Under the pieces are notes generated by a model. The model had not been told where the DNA came from. It was given only the letters and a program-made list of their open reading frames with translations, and searched no databases. From contig CM067445.1 in NCBI GenBank assembly GCA_034508935.3, positions 91,249,245-91,313,244 of the forward strand: 64,000 bases of DNA. Direction: 5' to 3'. The first letter of the stretch is position 1, and each line of letters begins with the position of its first letter. This document shows, in pieces, positions 55,883 to 64,000 of the stretch. Position numbers and translations under genes: made by a program. Origin of the DNA: Berghia stephanieae. Its lineage: Eukaryota; Mollusca; Gastropoda; Nudibranchia; Aeolidiidae.

Positions 55883-57966
55883 CTACAAAGATGACAACAT
55901 ATGTTATGAATATTATGATTATTGAAACAATGATAATGATGATGACAGATCTGCCAACCTTCCCAGAACGAAAAGTGTACTCCATGATCCTAAAAGTGTA
56001 TTTTTTAGAAAAAAAGTGTATTTTGTCAGCATGTGTGGAAAATAAAAGTGGGAAAAATACACAAATTTATATAAAAGCTAACATCAAACCCAAATAAAAA
56101 TAAACTCTGATCTTCATCTTTCAAACATTCATTTGCAGCAATCACTAGTAATTACAAAATTATCGGTTTATCAAAAAACTAAAACTTATTGACCATTTTA
56201 AATCAGTATAAGGCTCAGAAAATAAGGATATTGCTTTCGAAACACTAAAAGAAATGACCAAAAGACCCCAAATATGTTGGTAGTATTGATGCTGTGCCTG
56301 TAGAAGAGGAGATGCTTGTTGTAGCGATGGTGCTCTAGCGGTGGTGGTGATGGATGAAGTGATGTGGTGGTGGTGGCAGTGACAATGTGTGATGGTGGTT
56401 GTAAGTGTAACAGTGGTGATGCTATGGTGGTGATGGTTTGAGATGATGATGCTGATGTCCCAAATGAAGTTGGGATGGTGATATATATCTGCCAGCCCAG
56501 TAAATCAGTTGAAGGTTTTCAGACAAAATATTTGTGAGAGTGGTCTTCAATCTAATAGAGATGACAATTTGCAGCAGTGACAAGATAATTTCCACTATGT
56601 TATCAAATGATCCATGTCTCGCTCTCTCTATCTCCCTTTTTTATAGCATTTACTACTCCTCCTCCTACTACAACTACAAACAATTCCTACAACCACTACT
56701 AGACTAGTACTATTACTACTACCACTACTACTTCTACTCCTACCACTATTACTACTAGTACTACATACTAATACTATTACTGTTGGTCAAATGATGGGAA
56801 ATTCACACATATCACAGACAAGTTAAATACTTCTAGAGGATTCATTTTTAACCATTTTGTTCCTAAAGCTGCCCAGTTGGTAATGAAAAAAAAAATCACT
56901 CATACAAAATAATAAATCTTAAATAAAGATCATTAAATTTTTAAAAACAAAATAGAGTAATTTTAGTAATTACAAAGGGAAATAATCCATTTATGTTTAA
57001 GCTTGTCCGCAATACAGTTTTTAAATGAAAGCTTCATTGCCAAAGATGTTAGTTAAATTTAATTTTCACTTAAAATTTTCTATTTAACAAGTGGTAAAAG
57101 CTTAAATGTGGCCTGATGCCATTTAAAGTATAAAATAAGCTTAAATGCATAATTCTATGCAAATCCTTAAAAAGTTATGAGAAAAATATTGGTGAAAACC
57201 GGTAACATATAACTAACTGAAATGAAAACAATAGTATACTAACTGTGATGCCTCGTTCAGAAACACGGTCAACAAAAAAAAACAAAAAAAAAACAAAGAA
57301 AGAAACATGGGCAACATGTATGACATGTCATTTTCAACATCATTCATGCTTGAGAAGAAAAAAAATCAAAATATTAGAACAACAAAAATCGTATTAAATC
57401 CTTTGGAACCGTATCCTACTAAAATACGATTAATCGTACCGGTTGGCAGGTCTGTGATGATGATGATAATGATGATGATTGTTTTTGTTTTTAAGGGTTT
57501 TACGCGCTTGCAACACATTAAGGTCATATCAGCGCCAGTAAAAAGAAAATGGGATAGTAAACAGTTCTCGAATTACAATTAAAGCATCCAAGAATAAGGC
57601 AGACAAAAGGGGAATTGGTTCAAATCGGGAACATATGTAGATTCCAACAGCACACTATCAGTGTACTTAGTTTGAGATCACCTAAAAGTCTCATCCAGAC
57701 ACAAGCACAGGTCCCCACTAAGAGGAATACACTCAAATAATACATAAACAAAACATAATACATTACATAACAGAGAGATGATTTACAAGGAAAAAAATAT
57801 CTCCCAAAACTAACATTACATTTAACTGTTTCCCTCCCAGCCAGGACAAAACCAAGTAATCTCATTCCAAGACAAAGACAGAAAGCATGTTGGAAAACAG
57901 ACATAGGGGGATAGAAGACACAGTATGTACCTCCCTGCCCACTATGGAAGTCAGGAACCCCACCCA

Positions 57967-57997
<31 letters not shown>

Positions 57998-58094
57998 CAA
58001 TTACAACATACCGTAGAACTTATAAAATAAATATTTTTTCTCCTTTTGAGAACTTAATTCCTTTAGAAGAAAAAGAGAACATATCTTAACACAC
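55883..58094. other. 2.2-kb intron with microsatellites and SINE B copy 5
   Basis: Between exons 5 and 4. Holds GGT/GAT-rich repeats at about 56300-56460, a TAC/ACT-rich block at about 56645-56790 and the B copy at 57479-57966. No gene. Confidence 0.7.
57479..57966 (-). mobile_element. SINE-like family B, copy 5
   Basis: Full-length copy between two (ATG)n blocks (57455-57478 and 57967-57996). The blocks hide or form its target duplication. Same start and tail as copies 2-4, with a 30-bp deletion around the CCCAGCCAGG motif. Confidence 0.9.
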
Positions 58095-58222
58095 CTTGAT
58101 TCTTCCCAAATATCCACCTCTTCCCCCAAAAAGTCCAAAGCCTCCCAACAAGACATCTGTGTCACTCATAAACCTGACTGCCTCCAGTGAGTGGCCAGAA
58201 TAACCCCAACCTCCTCCATGAC
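58095..58222 (-). CDS. MYCBP2: MYCBP2 window exon 4, PHR1 core
   Basis: This 128-nt exon carries GWGYSGHSLEAVRF and DTDVLLGGFGLFGGRG, the signature of a PHR domain. PHR domains are beta-sandwich folds that bind partners. It ends phase 0 at IK. Confidence 0.97.
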
Positions 58223-58800
58223 CTGAAGAGGAAAAAAAATCATGAAGCATAAGACGTTTTGTCATGGGCAAAATACTTCCACACAATGTTAAGCCAATTG
58301 CCCGACCATTTGTTATGACAGCTTTTATTTTTTCTAATGATAAATCAGATGGAATAAATTGCAAGTGTATAGACAGAACAATAACAGGAAAGAAAAAAAG
58401 AAATGTCTTGGAAATTTGTTATTAACCAGAAATAAAGCATAAGAACATGAAGAATAAAAAATTACCAACGATAAATCCTCATCTTGGCAATTACCTATTT
58501 GTCACATATAAAAAACTATAAATCTTTAAATCTTAAGGAAAAATAAAGTCTGAGGTCCAAGAATAAAACCCTGTCCAAACCAAAATGCAGAATTTCCATC
58601 TTCATTCTAATGAATTGTCACGTTTAAATGCACTAGAACTGAAGTAGTTGTTTAATTTGACCTCATATCCATTTCTTATATTTTCACCAATTTTTTCCAA
58701 TGAAATTTTGTTTTAAAAAATACGAATTTGAGTGAAAAACTCAGAATTTAGCCAATTTTGGCTCCAAAAAAAATATCTGTAAATGGCGTTTTAATCTGTA

Positions 58801-58998
58801 TAAGTGGCAAGCATAAAACCATAAGGCCCATGAAGCAGGAGTTTATCTAAGTTTCTATTGCTTGAATCAAATAGCCAATGCTTGCTCCCCTTTGGATAGG
58901 ATGCTAGTCTAATAGGGTGGATAGTGGAATGAAAAAAAAACCTCAACTTCATCCTAAATAGATCTCGGCCCCTTTTGTTACCAACTGAGTGGTAGTCT
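58801..58998 (-). mobile_element. SINE D, copy 2 (worn)
   Basis: AAGGCCCATGAAGCAGGAGT, CTTTGGATAGGATGCTAGTC and the head remnant TACCAACTGAGTGGTA follow copy 1 in order. The box A region has decayed. Confidence 0.75.
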
Positions 58999-59044
58999 AA
59001 GTGGCAAACAGATCTTAAAGGGGGTTAACTAAATAATATCTTAC

Positions 59045-59170
59045 TTTCAAATCTGTTAACAACAGAGTAGTCCTCCTTTGTATACACTTTGCTGGTAGCT
59101 GCTTTCTCCCTTGTTTCTTCTGTCACTTGAAGTTTTAGCTTGTTGGCAATGGTTAAAGTATCCAAACAGC
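59045..59170 (-). CDS. MYCBP2: MYCBP2 window exon 3, start of PHR1
   Basis: This 126-nt exon ends in KVYTKEDYSVVNRFES, almost identical to the human segment that opens PHR1. The last Ser codon is split across the intron (phase 1). Confidence 0.95.
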
Positions 59171-59876
59171 CTGATAGAACGGCACAAAAACAGAATCAGT
59201 AGAAGCAATATTAACTGTAAGAGTATACCGAAACTTCAGAATCAAAGTTAAGGAAATTTTGCATAGAACAAGCATCTCGTATTTGAATTATACTACAGTA
59301 AGAGGACCAAAATAAAAAGGCTTTAAAATAAGAATAATAATTACAACAGGCACTTATATCCACACACAGACTCTAAGCCTTTTACACACACACGCACACC
59401 TACTCTCTCTCTCTCTCTCTCTCACTCTCTCTCACACACACATATATTCAGACACACACACAAATGTCTCATTTACAATAAATACGAATGTGTAAAAATT
59501 GCTCCCCAAAAAGTAAAGATTAGATTTTTTAAAACAGCCAAACTACGTGATTCTTTCACATCTTCCAAGCAGACCAAAACAAGAGAAACTCTTTTGTATT
59601 TATTTTGGTAACAAACAGCTGAGGCTCTCAACATTCTATAACTATACAGAACAGTAGGCTGGTGCTTATCCTTCAAGGCAGCATTAAACAAGAACTCCAG
59701 CTTTGAATTTAATTATATTAGCTACTGTAAGATATTGAAGAACATGAGCTCTAATTTATTGAAGGTTCTTTTCTTCATATCCACTCCTTTTACAAATTCA
59801 ACAATCAATTTCTTTCCCATCCTGAGGTATATTACAAAGTTTTAAGGGCAAAAAACTAAAGTACAAAATTACTGAC
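59171..59876. other. Intron with (CT)n/(CA)n
   Basis: Between exons 3 and 2. Mixed CT and CA dinucleotides at about 59380-59463. Nothing else recognised. Confidence 0.65.
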
Positions 59877-60046
59877 CAAGAATGTGTAGAGCACAGTGGG
59901 AACGTGTAGCCTGTGTTCCCATTCTGGTTGGAACTGCCAATTCAGAACTAAAAATGTCACAATAGCCAGAGTTGATGCGACGTAAATCATATGCTTCTCC
60001 CATGATTACATTGTAACAACGAATCTCTTGAGTTCTTGGATTGTAT
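59877..60046 (-). CDS. MYCBP2: MYCBP2 window exon 2
   Basis: This 170-nt exon reads from YNPRTQEIRCYNVIMGEAYD to RSHCALHILG. It belongs to the conserved stretch directly before PHR1. It starts after TTCAAG and ends at a GTCAGT donor, phase 1. Confidence 0.85.
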
Positions 60047-60325
60047 CTTGAATGAAAAATAAAAATAATAAAAGATAAAAAGTAAGTGTGCCTTTTGGTG
60101 GGGGCAAAAATGAATTTTGAAAAAAAACAAAGACAATTTTTTTAAAAGAAAGAAAGAAGAAAGAAAAAGAAAAATGTAACGAAATTAACGTCCTTTCCAT
60201 TCCTGGTGAAAAATGAAATAAAGGAATTTTCACTATCATTGTAATTGCCATAGAGCACAGGTATGTAATATTTATTCCACCCAGTGCACTATTTCAGTTT
60301 TCTTACCCAAAAAAGATGCACTTAC

Positions 60326-60400
60326 CCCCAAAGTACATCATAGACTGGATCAAGACACAAAGCTTGACAGCTAAGGTTTTCCTGATCTGGTCCAGAGAAG
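60326..60400 (-). CDS. MYCBP2: MYCBP2 window exon 1
   Basis: This is a 75-nt exon between CAG acceptor and GTAAG donor. It reads FSGPDQENLSCQALCLDPVY and continues to W-G, leading from the RCC1-like part toward PHR1. The split Gly codon joins exactly to the next exon. No further ligase exon is seen between here and the window edge. Confidence 0.8.
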
Positions 60401-60839
60401 CTGAAAAAAATATAAAGATAAAAAATGAGATGTATAATATCCATGAATTATTTTTGTGCAATGGCTTCCATATCTGAGAGTTGTCACGCTTAGTAGAACG
60501 AGCTTAAGTCTCAATGGGAAACTAGATTTTAAGGGGGTACGCGCTGGTCGAGAGGACGGTTTTACTATGAATTCCACTAAAATTATCGAAAATGAGATTA
60601 GGGCACTTTCAGGTAATTCAACCTTTCTTTAACACACTGAAAACATTCAAAAGGCTAAATTTTTACAAAAAAGTGCTTTAAATAATTTTTTTGTGACGCA
60701 ACTATCGTCTAAACGCAAAGTTTTTTCCGTCATTTTCGTCAGAATCAACGTTCGATAGTCCTTAGTAACCTGCACTGAACCCCGGCTTATTTGGTATTAG
60801 CAGAAATGTCAGGGAAAGGGCATTTCCGTTCTTTCACAT

Positions 60840-61192
60840 TCTTTCACGTATGTGTCACAGGTCGGCGGGGAAATCGAGAAATTCCAAGCCTATTTTCCTT
60901 TCTTTGATTGGCTGAAGAGACGTCTAGGAGTTATTTTTAGTAATTACCGTCATGGAAAATTTTAGCTCACATTCCAAGACCAATCGTAACCCGGTTTTCA
61001 GTCACGTGACATAACAACGGGTACATTTCCGGAGCATTCGACTACGTTTACTTACGCTTCGATTCGAACTGATTTTTTATCATTTCATGACAAACTTCAC
61101 TCCATTTACTTATTTGCAAAGTTTTATCATCATTTTCCAAAGAACCAAGAATTGGTAGATAATCATTTCGACGCCTGGATACCGCTTTAGCC
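60840..61192 (+). promoter_or_regulatory. Probable transposon promoter and leader exon
   Basis: CCAAT-type boxes (GATTGGCTG near 60905, CCAATCG near 60981) and an E-box (TCACGTGAC near 61003) precede a good donor site, GCCA|GTAAGTATG, at 61192. The matching acceptor TTATTTTCACAG ends at about 62347, eight bases before the transposase ATG. Confidence 0.5.
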
Positions 61193-61569
61193 AGTAAGTA
61201 TGTCTATTTATTTTATTACTAGTGGAATCAGATTGACCGGTTACAGTCTCAAAGTGTGCATTCCATTCTAAAATGTAAACATTGACGATAGTAAAAGAGA
61301 ATGCTGCTCGTAAATAATTCTAAAGGCTAATTTTTGTTTTAATTTTATTTTTAATACGATTATTAAGAACCATACTGTTTTCTTTGATTTACATTAGACT
61401 AGTGAAGATCATTGAGCTTGAATAAGGAGATAACTAAACGCCGATCTATAGTAGATCTTAGACAGACAGATAGACGTCGAAAGCTAACTTAGACTTGGAT
61501 TACCATTGACGTCAGTGAGTTAGAACTTAGAGATTATCTAGATTGTGCTTATTTTTTTTTATAACCATC

Positions 61570-61620
61570 ATTCTACAAGAGTCTGTGTGTGTGTGTGTGT
61601 GTGGGGGGGGGGGGGGGTGC
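61570..61620. repeat. (GT)n followed by poly-G
   Basis: TCTGTGTGTGTGTGTG followed by about 16 G, inside the proposed leader intron. Confidence 0.9.
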
Positions 61621-62036
61621 TTTCAATGCTCTGAGGTATGGTTCTCGTCTCTTGACCTAAAGGCGTTTCTTTCTTTCTGATCTATAGTTTCTGCCTTTTC
61701 ACCTTTCAGTGTAGGGCCACTTTAAAGTGAAATTACTCTAGACCAAGGCATTAGCCAAGCAGGTGGTCAGCCCACTGTGACTTTTTGTTACCTTATTGTG
61801 GTAGGAATTCATTTTGCCCAGAAAGCGGCCTTTCTGCCTGCTCTTTTAATTTCTTTAATGTTTTTTTTTTTTCTTTGATCCAAAGCAATACCAGATCTGT
61901 GCTTAACTATGATTGGTAGCCAGAATTCTTATGTGTGGGTATCTTTTGTGCTTTTCAAGGCAAAACTTTGGGCTGATTCCAACACTGCTTAGCAGTAGGG
62001 GTGCAATAAAAATGTTATAATAAAATTATTTTTTTA

Positions 62037-62252
62037 AAACCCCTTTATTCATCCCATAGTGGAAATTATTCTCCAGGGTCTATTCCAAGGGTAGATTGGA
62101 ATAACCAAGGCGTCAACCGCAGTGCTGCGCCGCAAATTGAGCTAGGGCGAGATGGCTTGCTCAAGTCCACACAGCACAGAGGCTGGTGATCGAACTCGGT
62201 ACCTTTCCGGTACGAAGCAAAGACCGTAACGCTGAGCTAAGCTAACCCCCGA
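62037..62252 (-). mobile_element. tRNA-derived SINE E inside the transposon leader intron
   Basis: The minus strand reads GGGGGTTAGCTTAGCTCAGC, then CGAGTTCGATCACC. This is a tRNA-like head with clear D-arm and T-arm motifs, then a body to CCACTATGGGATGAATAAAG. It is the only copy in the window. A (TA)n stretch at 62268-62290 follows. Confidence 0.8.
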
Positions 62253-62272
62253 TTTATTTATTTTATATAATA

Positions 62273-62305
<33 letters not shown>

Positions 62306-62354
62306 GTTTAATTTATTATGGTATATTTATATTTATTTATTTTCACAGTTTGTC

Positions 62355-64000
62355 ATGCCTAGAGCCAAGGTTTCCACCTTCAATGCTTCCATTAGCAGCA
62401 TGAAAAGGAAGTCACGGAAAGATGTTTTGAAGAAGGCAAGGGATGCGAAGAAGCAGAGATTTTTTAATGAACCAGAGCCAGCATCCACATCTTCTGTGAC
62501 ATCTTCGTCCCACGCAGCGACTTCCCCTTTATTTCCATCATATTTTTCTTCGCCGCAACCAACAGCTTCAGCTTCTGCTTCTTCATCATCAGCTCGTAAG
62601 TTGGATTTCTTTGCCTCTACGTCTGAGCCTGCATCTTCGTCTTCATTGGAATGTTCGACCATCGTGCAGCTGATTGTATTCCAGGATCTTGTTGATTGTC
62701 TTCTCTGCCCTTTTTGTTTCCAGTCTACGTTGGAGGTTTCACGTGATTCTTCTGTTGGTCTTGCCATTCGTCTACATTTGTCTTGTAAATCATGTTCAAA
62801 AGTTATATCGTCCTTTTATACATCTCGTAAAAAAGATAACTATTTTGAAGTTAATCGTCGTGGAGTCGCTTCATCCTTGGCTAATGGAAGTGGACAGGCT
62901 GGCTTAGCCTCATTTTGCGGCATGATGGATATGCCTGTACTACATCATAAGACCTTTCTTCGCCACCAGAAGGCCATCCACCGCCAGTTCGCCAGCTATT
63001 CGTCTCGTCTCCGTTCTGAAGCTGTTGATGTTGTTCGTCGAGCGTATCCTGAGCAGGCAGGGCAACCAATTGTTGATGTTGATGTTTCGTATGATGGTAG
63101 TTGGCACACGAGGGGACATAAATCAATGTTAGGGATAGGATGTGTGATAGAGAACAGAACAGGACTTGTAGTGGTTCTTTCTAAGTATTGCCATAAGTGT
63201 GTGACAGTAGGAGACAAGCTGAAGGGGGATAGTGATAGGTATGCAGAATTCTTGAGTGGCCATAAGGAGGAGTGTGATAGGAACCATGTAGGATCATCAG
63301 GTAGTATGGAACAGGTAGCGGCTGTGAATATGTGGAGTAGATCTGTAGAGCGGAATGGACTTAGATATAGAACAATGATTAGTGACGGGGACAGCAACAC
63401 CATCAAGCAGCTAAACAATTCGGGACCGTATGAGGGGATGACAATTGAGAAGAGGGAGTGTGTAAATCATGTAGCGAAGAGACTAGGAACAGCATTGCGG
63501 AAGACTGTGGACAACAACAAGAAGGTAAAGGTAACGTTAGGAGGGAATGGAAAAGGAAAATTGACAAAGGCAAAGATCGCCAGACTTCAGAAATATTACA
63601 CGCGGGCCATTAGATCAAACAGTACTGTGGACGACATGCGACGCGCAATTTGGGCTTCTTTTTATCACTGCACCTCAACCAATAAACAGCCACGCCATGA
63701 GTACTGCCCAGAAGGAATTGATTCTTGGTGCTTCTACATGAAAGCCAAGGCTAATGGTCTGCCAGCACCTGACCACGACAGACATATGACCACATTTATT
63801 CTACCGACTGTAGCAGAACACATCCATGACGTTTATGTTAGATTGACTGATGATGATTTGTTGGGGAGATGTTTATTTGGAATGACTCAGAATGTAAATG
63901 AAAGCATCCATGCTTTGATTTGGTCTAGGTGTCCAAAACATGTGTTTGTAGGGAGACAGCGTTTGGAAATTTCATGTGGGATTGGAGTAGGAGAATTCAA
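62355..64000 (+). CDS. Mutator-like transposase (PF20700 type), open to the window edge
   Basis: The ATG at 62355 opens a frame with no stop for 548 codons to the end of the window. The start is MPRAKVSTFNASISSMKRKS, a basic then Ser-rich region. A zinc-ribbon-like pair follows (CLLCPFC near residue 114, CKSC near 150). The catalytic part has DVDVSYDGSWHTRGHKSMLG, LSKYCHKC, SSGSMEQVAAVNMWSRSVER, MISDGDSN, ECVNHVAKRLGTALRK, CPEGIDSWCFYMKAKANGLP and MTQNVNESIHALIWSRCPKH. The likely DDE residues are D of SYDGSW, D of ISDGDS and E of NESIH. These motifs are typical of the Mutator-like transposase domain common in invertebrate genomes. The frame is intact as far as seen, so the element may be young. 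Confidence 0.9.
   Translation, partial: MPRAKVSTFNASISSMKRKSRKDVLKKARDAKKQRFFNEPEPASTSSVTSSSHAATSPLFPSYFSSPQPTASASASSSSARKLDFFASTSEPASSSSLECSTIVQLIVFQDLVDCLLCPFCFQSTLEVSRDSSVGLAIRLHLSCKSCSKVISSFYTSRKKDNYFEVNRRGVASSLANGSGQAGLASFCGMMDMPVLHHKTFLRHQKAIHRQFASYSSRLRSEAVDVVRRAYPEQAGQPIVDVDVSYDGSWHTRGHKSMLGIGCVIENRTGLVVVLSKYCHKCVTVGDKLKGDSDRYAEFLSGHKEECDRNHVGSSGSMEQVAAVNMWSRSVERNGLRYRTMISDGDSNTIKQLNNSGPYEGMTIEKRECVNHVAKRLGTALRKTVDNNKKVKVTLGGNGKGKLTKAKIARLQKYYTRAIRSNSTVDDMRRAIWASFYHCTSTNKQPRHEYCPEGIDSWCFYMKAKANGLPAPDHDRHMTTFILPTVAEHIHDVYVRLTDDDLLGRCLFGMTQNVNESIHALIWSRCPKHVFVGRQRLEISCGIGVGEF

Larger units (their letters stand above)
591..60400 (-). other. MYCBP2: MYCBP2/PAM/Highwire (PHR) E3 ubiquitin ligase gene, central part
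   Basis: This feature is the gene span of 49 exons joined by introns. The family is known for huge atypical RING E3 ligases of about 4,600 residues in vertebrates. They control synapse and axon growth, act with an F-box partner (FBXO45/FSN-1) and target DLK-type kinases, among others. Seen here are both PHR domains, the filamin-like region, SH3-like repeats, a Cys/His zinc-binding segment and the pre-DOC region, in the same order as the human protein. About 9.0 kb of coding sequence is present. The RCC1-like N-terminus lies beyond 64000, and the DOC/APC10, RING and tandem-cysteine C-terminus lies below position 1. Exon phases agree at almost every junction, which argues for a real gene rather than a pseudogene. 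The exceptions are two one-base frame breaks and one doubtful junction. Identification rests on remembered alignment to human MYCBP2 and not on a search. Confidence 0.95.
60530..64000 (+). mobile_element. Mutator-like DNA transposon, left part, cut by the window edge
   Basis: A candidate end GGGGGTACGCGCTGGTCGAG lies at about 60533, where AT-rich ligase intron changes to a GC-richer, CpG-containing region. It leads to a promoter-like stretch, a spliced leader and a long transposase frame. The right end is outside the window, so neither the inverted repeat nor the target duplication can be confirmed. It lies in the intron 5' of ligase exon 1 of this window, in the opposite orientation. Confidence 0.7.

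Noticed and set aside
62674-63418. Overlapping frames on both strands near the right edge
   Set aside because: These are shadows of the long transposase frame, which is open from 62355 to the window end.
1-64000. CRISPR arrays, operons, bacterial defence genes
   Set aside because: The sequence is an intron-rich animal locus. The tandem repeats present are minisatellites and microsatellites, with no spacer structure.
1-64000. LTR retroviruses, Polintons or other capsid-bearing elements
   Set aside because: No LTR pairs, no gag, protease, integrase or capsid motifs were seen. The only reverse transcriptase is of the non-LTR type.

Overview
The window is 64 kb of an AT-rich animal genome, mostly the inside of one very large gene on the minus strand. 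Forty-nine coding exons can be placed between position 60400 (5' side) and 591 (3' side). Nearly all are bounded by GT-AG sites with matching phases. Together they encode about 3,000 residues of the MYCBP2/PAM/Highwire/RPM-1 (PHR) family of giant E3 ubiquitin ligases. The order is a segment leading into PHR1, PHR1, a helical linker, PHR2, a second linker, the filamin-like region, two SH3-like repeats, a long Ser/Pro-rich disordered stretch, the 'FLWHEGIVHDAMA' segment, a Cys/His zinc-binding segment, and the conserved stretch just before the DOC/APC10 domain. The N-terminal RCC1-like repeats and the C-terminal DOC, RING and tandem-cysteine parts lie outside the window. The intron-rich gene, the (AAT)n arrays and the many SINE-like families suggest an invertebrate, probably a lophotrochozoan and perhaps a gastropod mollusc. 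This placement is inference.

The introns are a museum of mobile DNA. From low to high coordinate there are: an 81-bp minisatellite at the left edge (1-418); a long fold-back (1328-1591); a 225-bp MITE family with TTAACTCACTCAA ends (three copies); a tRNA-derived SINE 'A' (five copies, one split by a LINE relic); a 4.95-kb element with 30-40 bp terminal inverted repeats (9619-14573) that holds a broken CR1/L2-like LINE; a ~520-bp SINE-like family 'B' (eight copies) and a ~340-bp family 'C' (three copies), several with clear target-site duplications; a pogo/Tigger-like non-autonomous element (38058-39215); and tRNA-headed families 'D' and 'E'.

The right end (about 60530-64000) holds the left part of a Mutator-like DNA transposon on the plus strand. 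It has a candidate terminal repeat, a CCAAT/E-box promoter region, a spliced leader, and a transposase frame that stays open for at least 548 codons to the window edge. It sits antisense inside an intron of the ligase gene.

Two links between elements can be read from sequence alone. SINE A has the same 3' tail as the CR1/L2-like LINE in the window, and families B and C share a different tail. Two ligase exons (9017-9414 and 5216-5946) have a length that breaks the reading frame by one base, most simply a missing base in this assembly. Base counts in long homopolymers may be off by one in the boundaries given here.
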